Shown: positions 8,885 through 17,682 of the stretch, in pieces | Numbering within the stretch: the stretch's first letter is position 1 | Layout: each line of letters opens with the position of its first letter | Origin: Fibrobacter sp. UWR2 | GTDB taxonomy: Bacteria; Fibrobacterota; Fibrobacteria; Fibrobacterales; Fibrobacteraceae | Direction of reading: 5' to 3' | NCBI RefSeq assembly: GCF_002210285.1 | Contig: NZ_MWQE01000015.1 | Coordinates: 1 to 42,357, forward strand | Length of the DNA: 42,357 bases | Position numbers and translations under genes: made by a program | The notes under the pieces: model-generated | Databases searched by the model: none | What the model was told of the DNA's origin: nothing | The model's input: only the letters and a program-made list of their open reading frames with translations

Positions 8885-10230
8885 TGGAAGCTCTCAAGAA
8901 AGCCATTGATGCGTTCGTCAACGCGTTCAAGATTGGGGACCTGCGTAAGAAGTTGCTCTTTACGCTTGGTGTCCTCATCATCTACCGCATTGGCGCACAC
9001 ATCACCATCCCCGGAGTAAACGCCGCGGTCCTCGCGGAATACTTCAAGAACTCGAACAACTTGTTCGGCATGTACGACTCCTTCACGGGCGGTGCATTCG
9101 CGAAAGCGACTGTGTTCGCCCTGGGTATTATGCCCTATATCAGCGCGTCCATTATCATTCAGTTGATGGGCTCGGTGATTCCGGCTATCCAGATGCTCCA
9201 GAAGGAAGGTCAGGAAGGCCGTGCCAAGCTGAACCAGTATACCCGATACTTCACGGTGTTTCTTGCCGCTTTGCAGGGCTGGGGCATTTCCGTATGGCTT
9301 TCCTCCCTCAAGGTCGGTGCAACCTCCGCTCTCGCGGACGGCTTTACATCGGGTGCGGGGAACATCGGCTTCCGTCTACTTGCTACCCTGACCTTCACCG
9401 CCGGTACGATTTTCGTGATGTACCTGGGCGAACAGATTACTTCGCACGGTGTGGGTAACGGTATTTCTCTTATTATCTTCGCCGGTATCGTCGGAAGCTT
9501 CCCGCGAGCTTTCCTTGCCGAAGTGGAAATGTTGAAAGAAGGCATCCATCCGCTCGCCATCGAGATCTTCATCTTGGCGATTGTGATTGCGATTGTCGGA
9601 TTCATCGTTTTCGTGGAGCAGGCGAACCGTCGCATTCCACTCCAAAGTCCTCGTAGGACTGTCGGAAACAAGGTCATGGGTGGTCAGTCCAGCTACTTGC
9701 CCTTCAAGGTCAACACTGCTGGTGTGATTCCCGTGATTTTCGCTTCGTGCATCATGTTCATTCCGGCCATGATCGCGTCGTGGTTCCCGAACGTCTCTGC
9801 GATGCAGTCTTTCGCCGCAGCGTTCATTCCAGGTCACATTTCCTACAGTGTGATCGACGCGCTGCTTATCATATTCTTCACCTTCTTCTACACGGCAATC
9901 CAGTACAACCCGAACGACATTGCCGAAAACCTGAAGAAGTCTGGCGGATTTATCCCGGGTGTGCGTCCGGGTAAGCAGACGGCGGAATACATAGACCACA
10001 TTTTGACCCGAATTTCTCTTCCGGGCTCGCTGTTCCTCGCCTTAATCAGCGTCGGACCGCTCCACCTGAAAGACGCACTCAATATGAGTTTCTATATTGG
10101 GGGCACCTCGGTACTCATCGTGGTCGGTGTGGCGCTGGATACGCTTCGTCAGCTCGAAGCCCAGTTGCATACCAAGAATTATGAAGGTTTCTTGAAGCAT
10201 GGCCGCATCCGCGGCAGGATGGCATCTTAG
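8884..10230 (+). CDS. secY: Protein translocase subunit SecY
   Basis: A 448-residue, ten-helix membrane protein that forms the SecYEG channel in the inner membrane. The first helix region ([21 protein letters not shown]), the plug-region segment after it, and the C5 cytoplasmic loop with [18 protein letters not shown], which SecA and the ribosome contact, are all visible. It is translationally coupled to rplO. infA follows immediately, so adk and map, which sit here in many Gram-positive bacteria, are absent. Confidence 0.97.
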   Translation: MEALKKAIDAFVNAFKIGDLRKKLLFTLGVLIIYRIGAHITIPGVNAAVLAEYFKNSNNLFGMYDSFTGGAFAKATVFALGIMPYISASIIIQLMGSVIPAIQMLQKEGQEGRAKLNQYTRYFTVFLAALQGWGISVWLSSLKVGATSALADGFTSGAGNIGFRLLATLTFTAGTIFVMYLGEQITSHGVGNGISLIIFAGIVGSFPRAFLAEVEMLKEGIHPLAIEIFILAIVIAIVGFIVFVEQANRRIPLQSPRRTVGNKVMGGQSSYLPFKVNTAGVIPVIFASCIMFIPAMIASWFPNVSAMQSFAAAFIPGHISYSVIDALLIIFFTFFYTAIQYNPNDIAENLKKSGGFIPGVRPGKQTAEYIDHILTRISLPGSLFLALISVGPLHLKDALNMSFYIGGTSVLIVVGVALDTLRQLEAQLHTKNYEGFLKHGRIRGRMAS

Positions 10231-10448
10231 TGGCTAAAGAAGAAGGCATACAAGTTGAAGGCGTCGTTCTGGAAGCGCTCCCGAACGCGTTCTTCCGTGT
10301 CCAACTCGGAAATGGTCACGAGATCCTCGCTCATGTTTCAGGAAAGATGCGTCGGCATTTCATTCGAATTTTGCCGGACGACAAAGTGTTGGTTGAGATT
10401 TCTCCCTACGACCTCAATCGTGGGAGAATCACTTACCGTTACAAGTAA
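10230..10448 (+). CDS. infA: Translation initiation factor IF-1
   Basis: A 72-residue S1/OB-fold protein of exactly the usual IF-1 length. It starts with GTG (10230-10232), which overlaps the secY TAG by one base. The motif [37 protein letters not shown] is spread over residues about 17-54, and the protein ends in the typical [11 protein letters not shown]-1 occupies the A site of the 30S subunit during initiation. A secY-infA-rpmJ junction without adk/map is notable for this lineage. Confidence 0.97.
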   Translation: MAKEEGIQVEGVVLEALPNAFFRVQLGNGHEILAHVSGKMRRHFIRILPDDKVLVEISPYDLNRGRITYRYK

Positions 10449-10474
10449 TAGGTATTCAAAAGAAGGTCAAACCT

Positions 10475-10591
10475 ATGAAACTCAAAGCCTCCATCAAACC
10501 CAGATGTGAAAACTGCAAGATCATCCGTCGTAAGGGTGTATTGCGCATCATCTGTTCGAAGAACCCCCGTCACAAGCAGAAGCAGGGATAA
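10475..10591 (+). CDS. rpmJ: 50S ribosomal protein L36, zinc-binding
   Basis: A 38-residue gene between infA and rpsM. It starts [20 protein letters not shown] and has Cys11, Cys14, Cys27 and His33, the zinc ribbon of the C+ type of L36. An AAGAAGG stretch lies upstream of the ATG. L36 is the smallest 50S protein and joins late in assembly. Confidence 0.95.
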   Translation: MKLKASIKPRCENCKIIRRKGVLRIICSKNPRHKQKQG

Positions 10592-10600
10592 GGAGATCGT

Positions 10601-10969
10601 ATGGCACGTATCGCTGGTGTCGATTTACCGAAAAACAAGACCGTCGAGTACGGTCTGACGGCAATCTATGGCGTCGGTCTGTTCACCGCTAACAAGGTCT
10701 GTGCTCAGCTGGGCATCGACAAGAACAAGAAGTGTGACGACCTGACAGAAGAAGAACAAGGTAAGATTCGTCATCTCCTCGAAGACGAATACTCCGTGGA
10801 AGGTCAGCTCCGCGCGGAAGTTACCCTGAACATTAAGCGTCTCTTGGATATCGGTTGCTACCGTGGTATCCGCCACCGCAAGGGCTTGCCCGTTCGCGGT
10901 CAGCGTTCCCGTACCAACGCCCGTACCCGCAAGGGCCCCAAGAAGACTGTGGCTAACAAGAAGAAGTAA
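10601..10969 (+). CDS. rpsM: 30S ribosomal protein S13
   Basis: A 122-residue S13 starting [26 protein letters not shown], with the central [29 protein letters not shown] block and a basic tail. S13 lies in the 30S head and contacts the P-site tRNA and the 50S subunit. A TAAGGAG Shine-Dalgarno precedes it. The gene is followed by rpsK in normal alpha-operon order. Confidence 0.97.
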   Translation: MARIAGVDLPKNKTVEYGLTAIYGVGLFTANKVCAQLGIDKNKKCDDLTEEEQGKIRHLLEDEYSVEGQLRAEVTLNIKRLLDIGCYRGIRHRKGLPVRGQRSRTNARTRKGPKKTVANKKK

Positions 10970-10980
10970 GGAGATTCCTC

Positions 10981-11421
10981 GTGGCTGAAGAAGAAATCAA
11001 GGAAACTGCTGCCGCCGCCGAAGCTCCGGCTGCTGCTGCTGAAGATGTCAAGGTCAAGAAGGGCAAGAAGCGTATCGACATCCAGGGCATTGCCTGCGTC
11101 AACGCTACCTTCAACAACACAATCGTCTCTATCACCGATGCTCGTGGCAACGTCGTCGCTTGGGGCTCCCCCGGTAACTCCGGTTTCAAGGGTTCCCGCA
11201 AGAGCACTCCGTTTGCCGCCCAGCTCGCTGCCGAAACTGCCGCCCACAAGGCGTTCGACCTCGGCATGCGCAAGGTGGATGTCCGCGTGAAGGGTGCCGG
11301 TGGTGGTCGTGAATCCGCCGTCCGCGCTCTCAAGAATGCGGGCCTCGAAGTCCTCTCTATTCGAGACGTGACGGGTATTCCGCACAACGGTTGCCGTCCT
11401 AAAAAGAAGAGAAGAGTCTAA
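10981..11421 (+). CDS. rpsK: 30S ribosomal protein S11 with N-terminal extension
   Basis: A 146-residue S11, about 17 residues longer than the E. coli protein. It starts with GTG. The extra N terminus is low-complexity, rich in Ala and Glu (residues 2-22), followed by a Lys-rich stretch; the S11 core then begins near [18 protein letters not shown] and ends with [15 protein letters not shown]11 forms part of the 30S platform near the mRNA exit. The next gene is rpoA, not rpsD. Confidence 0.96.
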   Translation: MAEEEIKETAAAAEAPAAAAEDVKVKKGKKRIDIQGIACVNATFNNTIVSITDARGNVVAWGSPGNSGFKGSRKSTPFAAQLAAETAAHKAFDLGMRKVDVRVKGAGGGRESAVRALKNAGLEVLSIRDVTGIPHNGCRPKKKRRV

Positions 11422-11439
11422 TCCAAAGAGGTATCGCCA

Positions 11440-12414
11440 ATGATGTGGAAATCACTTCAGATGCCGCGTAGCTTCCAGAAAGTGGAATCTAGCGAAGACG
11501 GTCGCAAGGCCAAGTTTGTTGTCGAAGCTCTCGAAAGAGGCTGGGGCATCACGCTCGGTAACGCTCTCCGTCGTGTGCTTCTTTCCTCCCTGCAGGGTGC
11601 GGCAATCGTCTCCGTGAAAATCGAAGGCGTCGACAAGGAAATGTCTACGATTCCGGGTGTCAAGGAAGATGTCACGGATATCATCCTGAACTTGAAGAGC
11701 ATCCGCGTGAAGCTCCTTTCCGACCATGACGAAACACTGCACCTGGATATGTCCGGTGATGGCGAAGTCACGGCTAAGGATTTCATGGACAATCCGAACG
11801 TGGTCATCCTTACTCCGGATGTCCATATTGCGACATTGAACGGAAACGCTTCTCTGTCCATGGATGTGAAGATCTCCTGCGGTCGCGGTTTTGTCCGTGC
11901 CGACGAGTTGAAGGACAAGGACGCCCCGATTGGCGTTATCGCGACCGACGCGAACTTCAACCCGGTTCAGCAGGTGGCGATGCACATCAGCGATACCCGC
12001 GTTGGACAGCGTACCGATTTCAACCGTTTGGAACTCGAAATTACGACCGACGGTTCCATTGACCCCGAAGACGCTCTCGCATACGCTGCGAAGCTCCTCG
12101 TCGATCACTTGGAAATCTTCATCAACTTCGAAGGCGACCTCGAGAGCCCCGAAGAAATCGAAATGGATGAAGAACGTCAGCGTATTGCGACGCTCCTGCG
12201 TACCCGCGTGGACGAACTCGAACTCTCTGTTCGTTCCAGCAACTGCCTGCGTATGGCCAACATCCATACCGTCGGCGAACTTGTACGCAACAAGGAAAAC
12301 GATATGCTCAAATACAAGAACTTCGGAAGGAAGTCCTTGGTGGAACTTAACGAGGTGTTGACCTCCATGGGCCTTTCCTTTGGCATGGACGTCGATGACT
12401 ACTTGAAGGATTAA
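11440..12414 (+). CDS. rpoA: DNA-directed RNA polymerase alpha subunit
   Basis: A 324-residue alpha subunit. The N-terminal assembly domain has GITLGNALRRVLLSSLQGAA, the dimer and beta-binding motif. The C-terminal domain (about residues 245-315) has ELSVRSSNCLRMANI and GRKSLVELNEVL, the surface that binds UP elements and activators. An AGAGG precedes the tandem ATGATG start. It follows rpsK by 18 bases, with rpsD missing between them. Confidence 0.97.
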   Translation: MMWKSLQMPRSFQKVESSEDGRKAKFVVEALERGWGITLGNALRRVLLSSLQGAAIVSVKIEGVDKEMSTIPGVKEDVTDIILNLKSIRVKLLSDHDETLHLDMSGDGEVTAKDFMDNPNVVILTPDVHIATLNGNASLSMDVKISCGRGFVRADELKDKDAPIGVIATDANFNPVQQVAMHISDTRVGQRTDFNRLELEITTDGSIDPEDALAYAAKLLVDHLEIFINFEGDLESPEEIEMDEERQRIATLLRTRVDELELSVRSSNCLRMANIHTVGELVRNKENDMLKYKNFGRKSLVELNEVLTSMGLSFGMDVDDYLKD

Positions 12415-12416
12415 AA

Positions 12417-12887
12417 ATGAGACACGGTGTAAAGAACAAGAAACTGGGTGTTAATTCCCAACACAAGCGTGCCATCCTCCGCGCCCTTACCACCTCCATT
12501 ATCGGCAAGGGTATGGAAGCCGAACAGTCTGCCCGCTACGTGCGCACTACGCTCCACAAGGCTAAGATTGTCCGCTCCAACGTGGACCGCATGATTACCT
12601 ACGCTAAGAAGGGTGACCTCTCCGCTCGTCGCGAAGCGGCTCGCTTCCTTACGGACCCGAAGGTCCTCCAGGACCTTTTTGCCACCATCGGACCGCGTTA
12701 TGCTGGCCGCAATGGCGGTTACACTCGCATCATCAAGCTCGGCCCGAACCGCGCTGGTGACGCTGCCGAAATGGCCCTCATCGGCCTCGTCGAAGACGAG
12801 ATCGTCGTGAAGACCAAGAAGGCTGCCGAACCCGCCAAGTCCGATGCCGTGAGCATGGTCGAAGGCGAAGGCAAGTCCGCTAACTAA
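12417..12887 (+). CDS. rplQ: 50S ribosomal protein L17
   Basis: A 156-residue L17 starting MRHGVKNKKLGVNSQHKRAILR, with the DPKVLQDLFATIGPRYAGRNGGYTRIIKLGPNRAGDAAEMA region in the expected place. The last ~30 residues (after VEDEIVV) are a low-complexity Lys/Ala/Glu tail beyond the conserved core. L17 lies at the tunnel exit. It is the last gene of the superoperon; a strong terminator follows. Confidence 0.96.
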   Translation: MRHGVKNKKLGVNSQHKRAILRALTTSIIGKGMEAEQSARYVRTTLHKAKIVRSNVDRMITYAKKGDLSARREAARFLTDPKVLQDLFATIGPRYAGRNGGYTRIIKLGPNRAGDAAEMALIGLVEDEIVVKTKKAAEPAKSDAVSMVEGEGKSAN

Positions 12888-12904
12888 GGCGTTGCGCTTT
12901 TGAA

Positions 12905-12942
12905 AAAAGGGCCCGGCTTTATCGCCGGGTCTCTTTTTTTTG
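12905..12942 (+). terminator. Intrinsic terminator of the ribosomal superoperon
   Basis: CCCGGC (12912-12917) pairs with GCCGGG (12924-12929), extended outward by G-U, G-C and G-U pairs, with a 6-base TTTATC loop. An eight-base T run follows at 12934-12941. It lies 20-50 bases after the rplQ stop. Confidence 0.93.
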
Positions 12943-13063
12943 TGGGCCACTTTTTACCCAAAGAATACACGGAGCAGATTGAAAATTGACGTGTCGATGA
13001 CGCGCCGGATTGCGTTTTTTTGTATTTTTGTAAAACATTTACCTTTTTAAGACCGATTTCTGT

Positions 13064-14230
13064 ATGCTCCGATTGATCGCGACCATATTGCTGCTTGCTA
13101 TCTCCGCCTTCGCGGAAGGCAATGTCTATTTGAATTCTGCCTTGAACGGCACGTCCACGATTACCCCCCGAAGCACTGTCACGCTCTCGCCGTCATACGC
13201 CGAAAATCCGGTAGATTCCACTTACCAGCTTGGGCCGGGCGATTTCCTCGATATCGGGCTCGAGAACAACTACTTGACGGTACAGATTTATCCCGATGGC
13301 AGCGTGGCTATCGAGGAATGCGGTTCGGTGAACGTTCTGGGTAAGACGCTTGCAGAAGCTCGCGAAATGATTCTGGACCTAGTCTCCAAGCGCTACAAGC
13401 GCGAGTTCTGCTATGTACAGCTGGCTTCGCTCAAGCGATTCCGCGTGAGCGTCATGGGCGCAGTGAGCCAGGTGGGCCAGCATATGGTGGAACCGCAGAC
13501 GAGGCTCAGCTATTTCGTTAGGCAGATTGGCGGAACCATCCCGAATGCGAATACCGAGGACCTGCTTATTATTCGCAAGGGCGATACGTTGCATGTGAAC
13601 TTCAACGAGATTGCCGCGAGGGGAGATTTCGCGAGCGATATCATGTTGCAGCAGGGCGACCAGATCTATGTGCCCTTCGTGCCGACGGGCGATAATGTCA
13701 CGCTGATTTTCCCGGGGTATAGGACGAGTGTCGCCTACAAGGATGGCCGCACCCTCCAGGACTATTACGAACTTTCGGGCAGTTCGCGCCTGCACAACTA
13801 CGGTTACAAGGCTCTCTGCGTGCGCGAACCCGACAAGGCCCCGTACTGGATTCCGCTTTCCGAGATGAAGAATACCGTGGTGGCGCCCAACACCGAAGTC
13901 GAGTTTACGGTGACGCAGATGTTCGTATATGTAGGCGGTGCCGTGGGGCGTATTGGCCAGTTCGACTACACTCCCTCCTGGCATGCGATTGACTATATCG
14001 CCGCTGCCGGTCTCAACACGATTTCTGGTTCCTGGAGCCAGGTGAAGGTATGGCGCGGCAAGAATCCCGAGGCCATGAGCCTGAGCATTACCGAAGACCA
14101 GATTCTGCCGGGTGACTATATCGAGGTGCCCAAGAGCCGCTACGAGTCTTTCAAGGATTTCACGCTGTTCCTCGCATCGCTCCTCACGGTCGTGTCTTCG
14201 GCGTTCATTATTTATGTCAACTACAAGTAG
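13064..14230 (+). CDS. Wza-like polysaccharide export protein
   Basis: A 388-residue exported protein. A signal peptide covers roughly residues 1-17 with an A-F-A type cleavage site; there is no lipobox cysteine, unlike classical Wza lipoproteins. The polysaccharide-export domain follows (YQLGPGDFLDIGL at about 55-67, then IYPDGSVAIEECGSVNV), then SLBB-type beta-grasp repeats (RVSVMGAVSQVGQHMV; MFVYVGGAVGRIGQF). A hydrophobic helix at about 362-384 is at the place of Wza's outer-membrane barrel helix. The gene opens the polysaccharide cluster. No convincing Shine-Dalgarno or promoter is visible in the 120 bases after the rplQ terminator. Confidence 0.85.
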   Translation: MLRLIATILLLAISAFAEGNVYLNSALNGTSTITPRSTVTLSPSYAENPVDSTYQLGPGDFLDIGLENNYLTVQIYPDGSVAIEECGSVNVLGKTLAEAREMILDLVSKRYKREFCYVQLASLKRFRVSVMGAVSQVGQHMVEPQTRLSYFVRQIGGTIPNANTEDLLIIRKGDTLHVNFNEIAARGDFASDIMLQQGDQIYVPFVPTGDNVTLIFPGYRTSVAYKDGRTLQDYYELSGSSRLHNYGYKALCVREPDKAPYWIPLSEMKNTVVAPNTEVEFTVTQMFVYVGGAVGRIGQFDYTPSWHAIDYIAAAGLNTISGSWSQVKVWRGKNPEAMSLSITEDQILPGDYIEVPKSRYESFKDFTLFLASLLTVVSSAFIIYVNYK

Positions 14231-14234
14231 CCCT

Positions 14235-15437
14235 ATGGAAAAGCACGAAAACTTGACGTTCATGGAACTGTTGCTGAGGATCCTCAACAACTGCCTCGCG
14301 CATTTGAAGCTGTGCATTGCCATTGTCACTATCCCCACGGCAATCATGTTCGTGTTGGTGATGTGGGTGCTCGAGCCTACGTACAGGGCCGAAGCGGTCG
14401 TGACGCCGCCTACTTCCGAGGTGTCCCTGGCCGGGAATATCGGCAAGTTCATGGACGGGCTCGACAATCTGGGATCGATCTCGTCGCTCCTAGGGAAGGC
14501 CGACAACGGTACGGATATCGTCTGGACGTACCTGAATTCCTGGGAACTGCACGACATGGTCATCGAGAAGTTCGACCTCGTGAACCATTACGAGTTCGAC
14601 GGGAAATTCCATGCGGATATGCTCAAGCAGTTCCGCAAGAACTTCGACGTGGAGATAAACGACGAGGGCATGTTCAAGCTGACCTACGAGGACGAGGACT
14701 ATGTGCTTGCCGCCGAGGTGCTGAACTTTATGCTCGCGAAGGCCGACTCCATGTACAACAGCTACAAGACGTCGCAGGCGAGGATTTCGAGACAGTATAT
14801 TCAGGAACGTCTTGAACGCGAAGAGCATGCCATAGACTCCCTGCAGGAAGTCTTCGTGAAGTTCCAGACCGAAAACCATTTCTATGACCCGGAGATACAG
14901 CTCGAGGCTACGATGAAGTACCTGAGCACTCTGCAGGGGAACAGGGACATGGTGGCGCAGGAACTGGCGTTCGAGAAGATGGAACGCGGTGAAAACGGCC
15001 GCCGTTATGAGGAACTGCGCAAGCGCCTGAGTTCTGTCGATGCATCGATGAAGCAGGCGACGCAGGGCAAGCGCGGTTCTGTCGGTATCGTGGCGCTTGA
15101 CAAGAGTTCCGACCTCGCGGCCCAGTACCTGCGCATAGAATCGGAAGTCAAGATCAAGATGGCCGTGTACAAGTACCTGCGCCAGCAGAGCGAACAGCTT
15201 GCGCTTGTCGAGGCGAACATGCGGGCGAACCTGATTATCTTGCAGCCGGCATGGCCCAACGACAAGAAGGTGTTCCCCATCAGGAGCATGATGCTTGCGT
15301 TTACATGCCTTGTGGCAGGCCTTATCGCCATGTTCGTGAGCTGCTTTATCGAACGTTGCAAGACATCGGACAAGGATTCCGTGTTTATGCGCGAAATGCA
15401 GCGCCTGGCAAGGTTTTTCGGGAAGAAGGGCGCCTGA
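14235..15437 (+). CDS. Wzz-like polysaccharide chain-length / co-polymerase protein
   Basis: A 400-residue membrane protein with the layout of a chain-length determinant: one transmembrane helix near residues 26-46, an EPTYRAEAVVTPP segment just after it, a long periplasmic coiled-coil-rich part with many Glu/Lys/Gln, then a second helix near 352-374 preceded by a Pro-containing WPNDKKVFPIRS segment. No Walker motif follows, so it lacks a tyrosine-kinase domain. An in-frame frame opening at 14112 lies inside the previous gene; the ATG at 14235 is the sensible start, 4 bases after the exporter stop. Probably in one operon with the exporter. Confidence 0.82.
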   Translation: MEKHENLTFMELLLRILNNCLAHLKLCIAIVTIPTAIMFVLVMWVLEPTYRAEAVVTPPTSEVSLAGNIGKFMDGLDNLGSISSLLGKADNGTDIVWTYLNSWELHDMVIEKFDLVNHYEFDGKFHADMLKQFRKNFDVEINDEGMFKLTYEDEDYVLAAEVLNFMLAKADSMYNSYKTSQARISRQYIQERLEREEHAIDSLQEVFVKFQTENHFYDPEIQLEATMKYLSTLQGNRDMVAQELAFEKMERGENGRRYEELRKRLSSVDASMKQATQGKRGSVGIVALDKSSDLAAQYLRIESEVKIKMAVYKYLRQQSEQLALVEANMRANLIILQPAWPNDKKVFPIRSMMLAFTCLVAGLIAMFVSCFIERCKTSDKDSVFMREMQRLARFFGKKGA

Positions 15438-15461
15438 TTCTAGACGTGACGGGTATGGCCC

Positions 15462-16742
15462 ATGTACGATATCTGGGATAACTATTCCGTCTCGATTGTA
15501 TGCCTTGTTGCGGTTATATTCTGCCTTTGGCAGACGTGGTACCTGAAGAAAGATTTCTTTGTCCCTGCTAACGTGTACGTGTTTGCCCAGTGCCTTACGC
15601 TGGGCATTGCCTATATAAAGTTTGACCCCGCCATGACGGACTTTACGTCCAAGACATGGATGGTATGGGGCGGCGCCCTGTTCTCGTTTGTCCTGGGTTC
15701 GGTTGTCTATTACCTGGTGAATCCCCGGGACCACCACTCCAAGGTAGATACGGACGTGGCCTCGATATACAACTGGCGGCTGCACTTTATTTTCTCGATA
15801 GTCCTAATGCTTGCATACTTTGTGGGTGTCGCGCTCATGATCAAGAAGGTGGGGACACTGATAATCCTTACGGACAATATCTCCAAGTGGGTGTCCTCGG
15901 ATGTGGACTACGGAGCATTCACGAGTACGGCTGTCGCGAGCTCGCCGCTAGTGGTGCTGTTCTTTATGGTGGCCTCGTTCAAGTCGGTGAACCCGTACCG
16001 CGGCATCCGCATCTTCTCGGTAGTAATGTCCTTTATCATCATCGCGCTTACGGTGTGTGTGTACCCGAGCCGTACATCCCTCTTCCTTTCGCTCGGGTTT
16101 ATCCTGATTCTCTTTAACAACCTCAAGGCACGGATTCCTATCCGGGTGATAGTCGGCGCGCTCCTTGTCGCCGTGGTGCTGTTTGTGGCGGTTGCGCTTT
16201 TCAGGTCGCAGTATGGGACCAATTCCCTGCAGGGCATGGTCGCGAAGCAGGCGATGTCTATCCCGTACAGGTATGTGGCGAACAACTATTGGAATCTCGA
16301 CTACATGCTCAATTCCCCGCCCGACGATGAGAGGCACCCGTTTACCTATGGTATCGATGCCCTGAACGGCATGTTCGAGTACACGACTATTCCGGGTGCT
16401 ATCCGTAAGTCGATGGGCTGGGACGGGATGTTCAATGAGAGCGTGAACAAGGTGCCGGCGTACAATACGACGGGCTACCTGTGGGAGGTGTACAAGGACT
16501 GGGGTATTGCCGGTACGGTCCTGTTCCCGTTCTTTGTGTCGCTGTTCATGACGTTCCTTTACGAACGGATGAAGGAGGCGCGTTCGCCCGGGCTGTGGAT
16601 GCTCTTTACCATATTCCTCTACTATGTGGGATGGTGGTTCTTCCTGGCGGGCTACAAGTTCGGCATGTTCTGGCTGTGGGTTTACCTGGTAATTGCGCTG
16701 ACGAAGATTTGCGAACAGAAGAAGGTGGAGCATGCGCATTGA
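15462..16742 (+). CDS. Wzy-like oligosaccharide repeat-unit polymerase
   Basis: A 426-residue protein made almost wholly of hydrophobic segments (about ten or more membrane helices), with a large soluble loop at roughly residues 245-335. The order YPSRTSLFLSLGFILILF and, after the loop, NTTGYLWEVYKDWGIAGT resembles the O-antigen/oligosaccharide polymerase family, where an Arg-rich segment and an N-T-x-x-x-x-x-Y-x-D-x-G motif recur. It would polymerise repeat units on the periplasmic side of the inner membrane. It follows the Wzz-like gene by 24 bases and overlaps the acyltransferase gene by 11 bases. The substrate is unknown. Confidence 0.75.
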   Translation: MYDIWDNYSVSIVCLVAVIFCLWQTWYLKKDFFVPANVYVFAQCLTLGIAYIKFDPAMTDFTSKTWMVWGGALFSFVLGSVVYYLVNPRDHHSKVDTDVASIYNWRLHFIFSIVLMLAYFVGVALMIKKVGTLIILTDNISKWVSSDVDYGAFTSTAVASSPLVVLFFMVASFKSVNPYRGIRIFSVVMSFIIIALTVCVYPSRTSLFLSLGFILILFNNLKARIPIRVIVGALLVAVVLFVAVALFRSQYGTNSLQGMVAKQAMSIPYRYVANNYWNLDYMLNSPPDDERHPFTYGIDALNGMFEYTTIPGAIRKSMGWDGMFNESVNKVPAYNTTGYLWEVYKDWGIAGTVLFPFFVSLFMTFLYERMKEARSPGLWMLFTIFLYYVGWWFFLAGYKFGMFWLWVYLVIALTKICEQKKVEHAH

Positions 16743-17679
16743 GACCGCGGATAGGCTGAAGGCGCTTTGCATCGTGCTGATGGTCGTGGGACATTGCGAA
16801 ATCGCTCCCGCCCTCCACGACTTTATTTACCTGTTCCATATCCCGCTGTTCTTCTTTGTCTCGGGGTATTTCTTCAAGGAAGATTTCTCGGTTGCGAAGG
16901 TCCGGCTCGATGTCCGCCGCCTGCTGGTGCCGTACGCCGTGGGTGTGTTGCTGGTTGCGCTCCGGTATGCCATCGATGCTTTCCGGACGGGCAGTTTTGA
17001 ACTGCTCCCGCGGTATGCCGCCTCGGCGCTTGTCGTTGGCCCCGGGATGCATTTCGCGGGGTACGATAACCTGGATGTGGGCGTGCTGTGGTTCTTGCCG
17101 GCACTGTTCTTTTGCAGGGTCATTTATGGCCTGCTGTCGAAGGTGAGGCACGGTACATGGATTGCGGCTGGCGTCGGGTTTGTCGCCTGCTCCCTGCCGG
17201 AGGGAATCTGGCTCCCGTTTGGCCTGCAGCAGGGCGTTGCGGGAATGTTCTTCTATGCGGCAGGGCACGGGTTTGCGAATGCCCGCATGCTGAGCGGCAA
17301 CCGCTTTGCCTTGCCCACGTGCGCAGCCATTGCGGTTAGTGCGATTTGGATACCCGCTATCGACATGCATGTGGGGCTTTACCCGGTGCCGTTGCTGAGC
17401 GCGCTTGCCCCGCTGGGTGCCTGCGTGCTGTGGTGGAAGTTGGTCTATTGTCTTGAGGGCCGTCGCTGGAAGGTGCTTTCTGCGGTTTCGGCCTGCGGGC
17501 GCATTTCGCTCGTGATACTTACGGTGCACTACTTCGAGGCGATGACCTTTGCGTGGCACGCGAAGTTCGCGTTCGTGCCGCTCTGGGCGTTCCCCGTGGT
17601 GCGTTTTTCTATCGACTTGGTTGTTGCGGTACTGCTTTCCAAGATACCCGCCATTCGTAGGGTATTCTGTATAAAGTAA
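16732..17679 (+). CDS. Membrane acyltransferase, Acyltransferase-3 family
   Basis: A 315-residue protein with about ten predicted membrane helices. The N terminus, DRLKALCIVLMVVGHC and then FHIPLFFFVSGYFFK, is the hallmark of the acyltransferase-3 family, whose members add acetyl or other acyl groups to sugars of surface polysaccharides; the His in VVGH is the conserved one. The start overlaps the polymerase gene by 11 bases, so it is probably in the same transcript. Likely role, by context: decoration of the polymer made by this cluster. Confidence 0.8.
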   Translation: MRIETADRLKALCIVLMVVGHCEIAPALHDFIYLFHIPLFFFVSGYFFKEDFSVAKVRLDVRRLLVPYAVGVLLVALRYAIDAFRTGSFELLPRYAASALVVGPGMHFAGYDNLDVGVLWFLPALFFCRVIYGLLSKVRHGTWIAAGVGFVACSLPEGIWLPFGLQQGVAGMFFYAAGHGFANARMLSGNRFALPTCAAIAVSAIWIPAIDMHVGLYPVPLLSALAPLGACVLWWKLVYCLEGRRWKVLSAVSACGRISLVILTVHYFEAMTFAWHAKFAFVPLWAFPVVRFSIDLVVAVLLSKIPAIRRVFCIK

Positions 17680-17682
17680 CAA

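Noticed and set aside
12986-13014. TTGACG as a -35 box for the polysaccharide operon
   Set aside because: At 16-18 bases downstream there is only G+C-rich sequence (around ATTGCG), with no acceptable -10 box.
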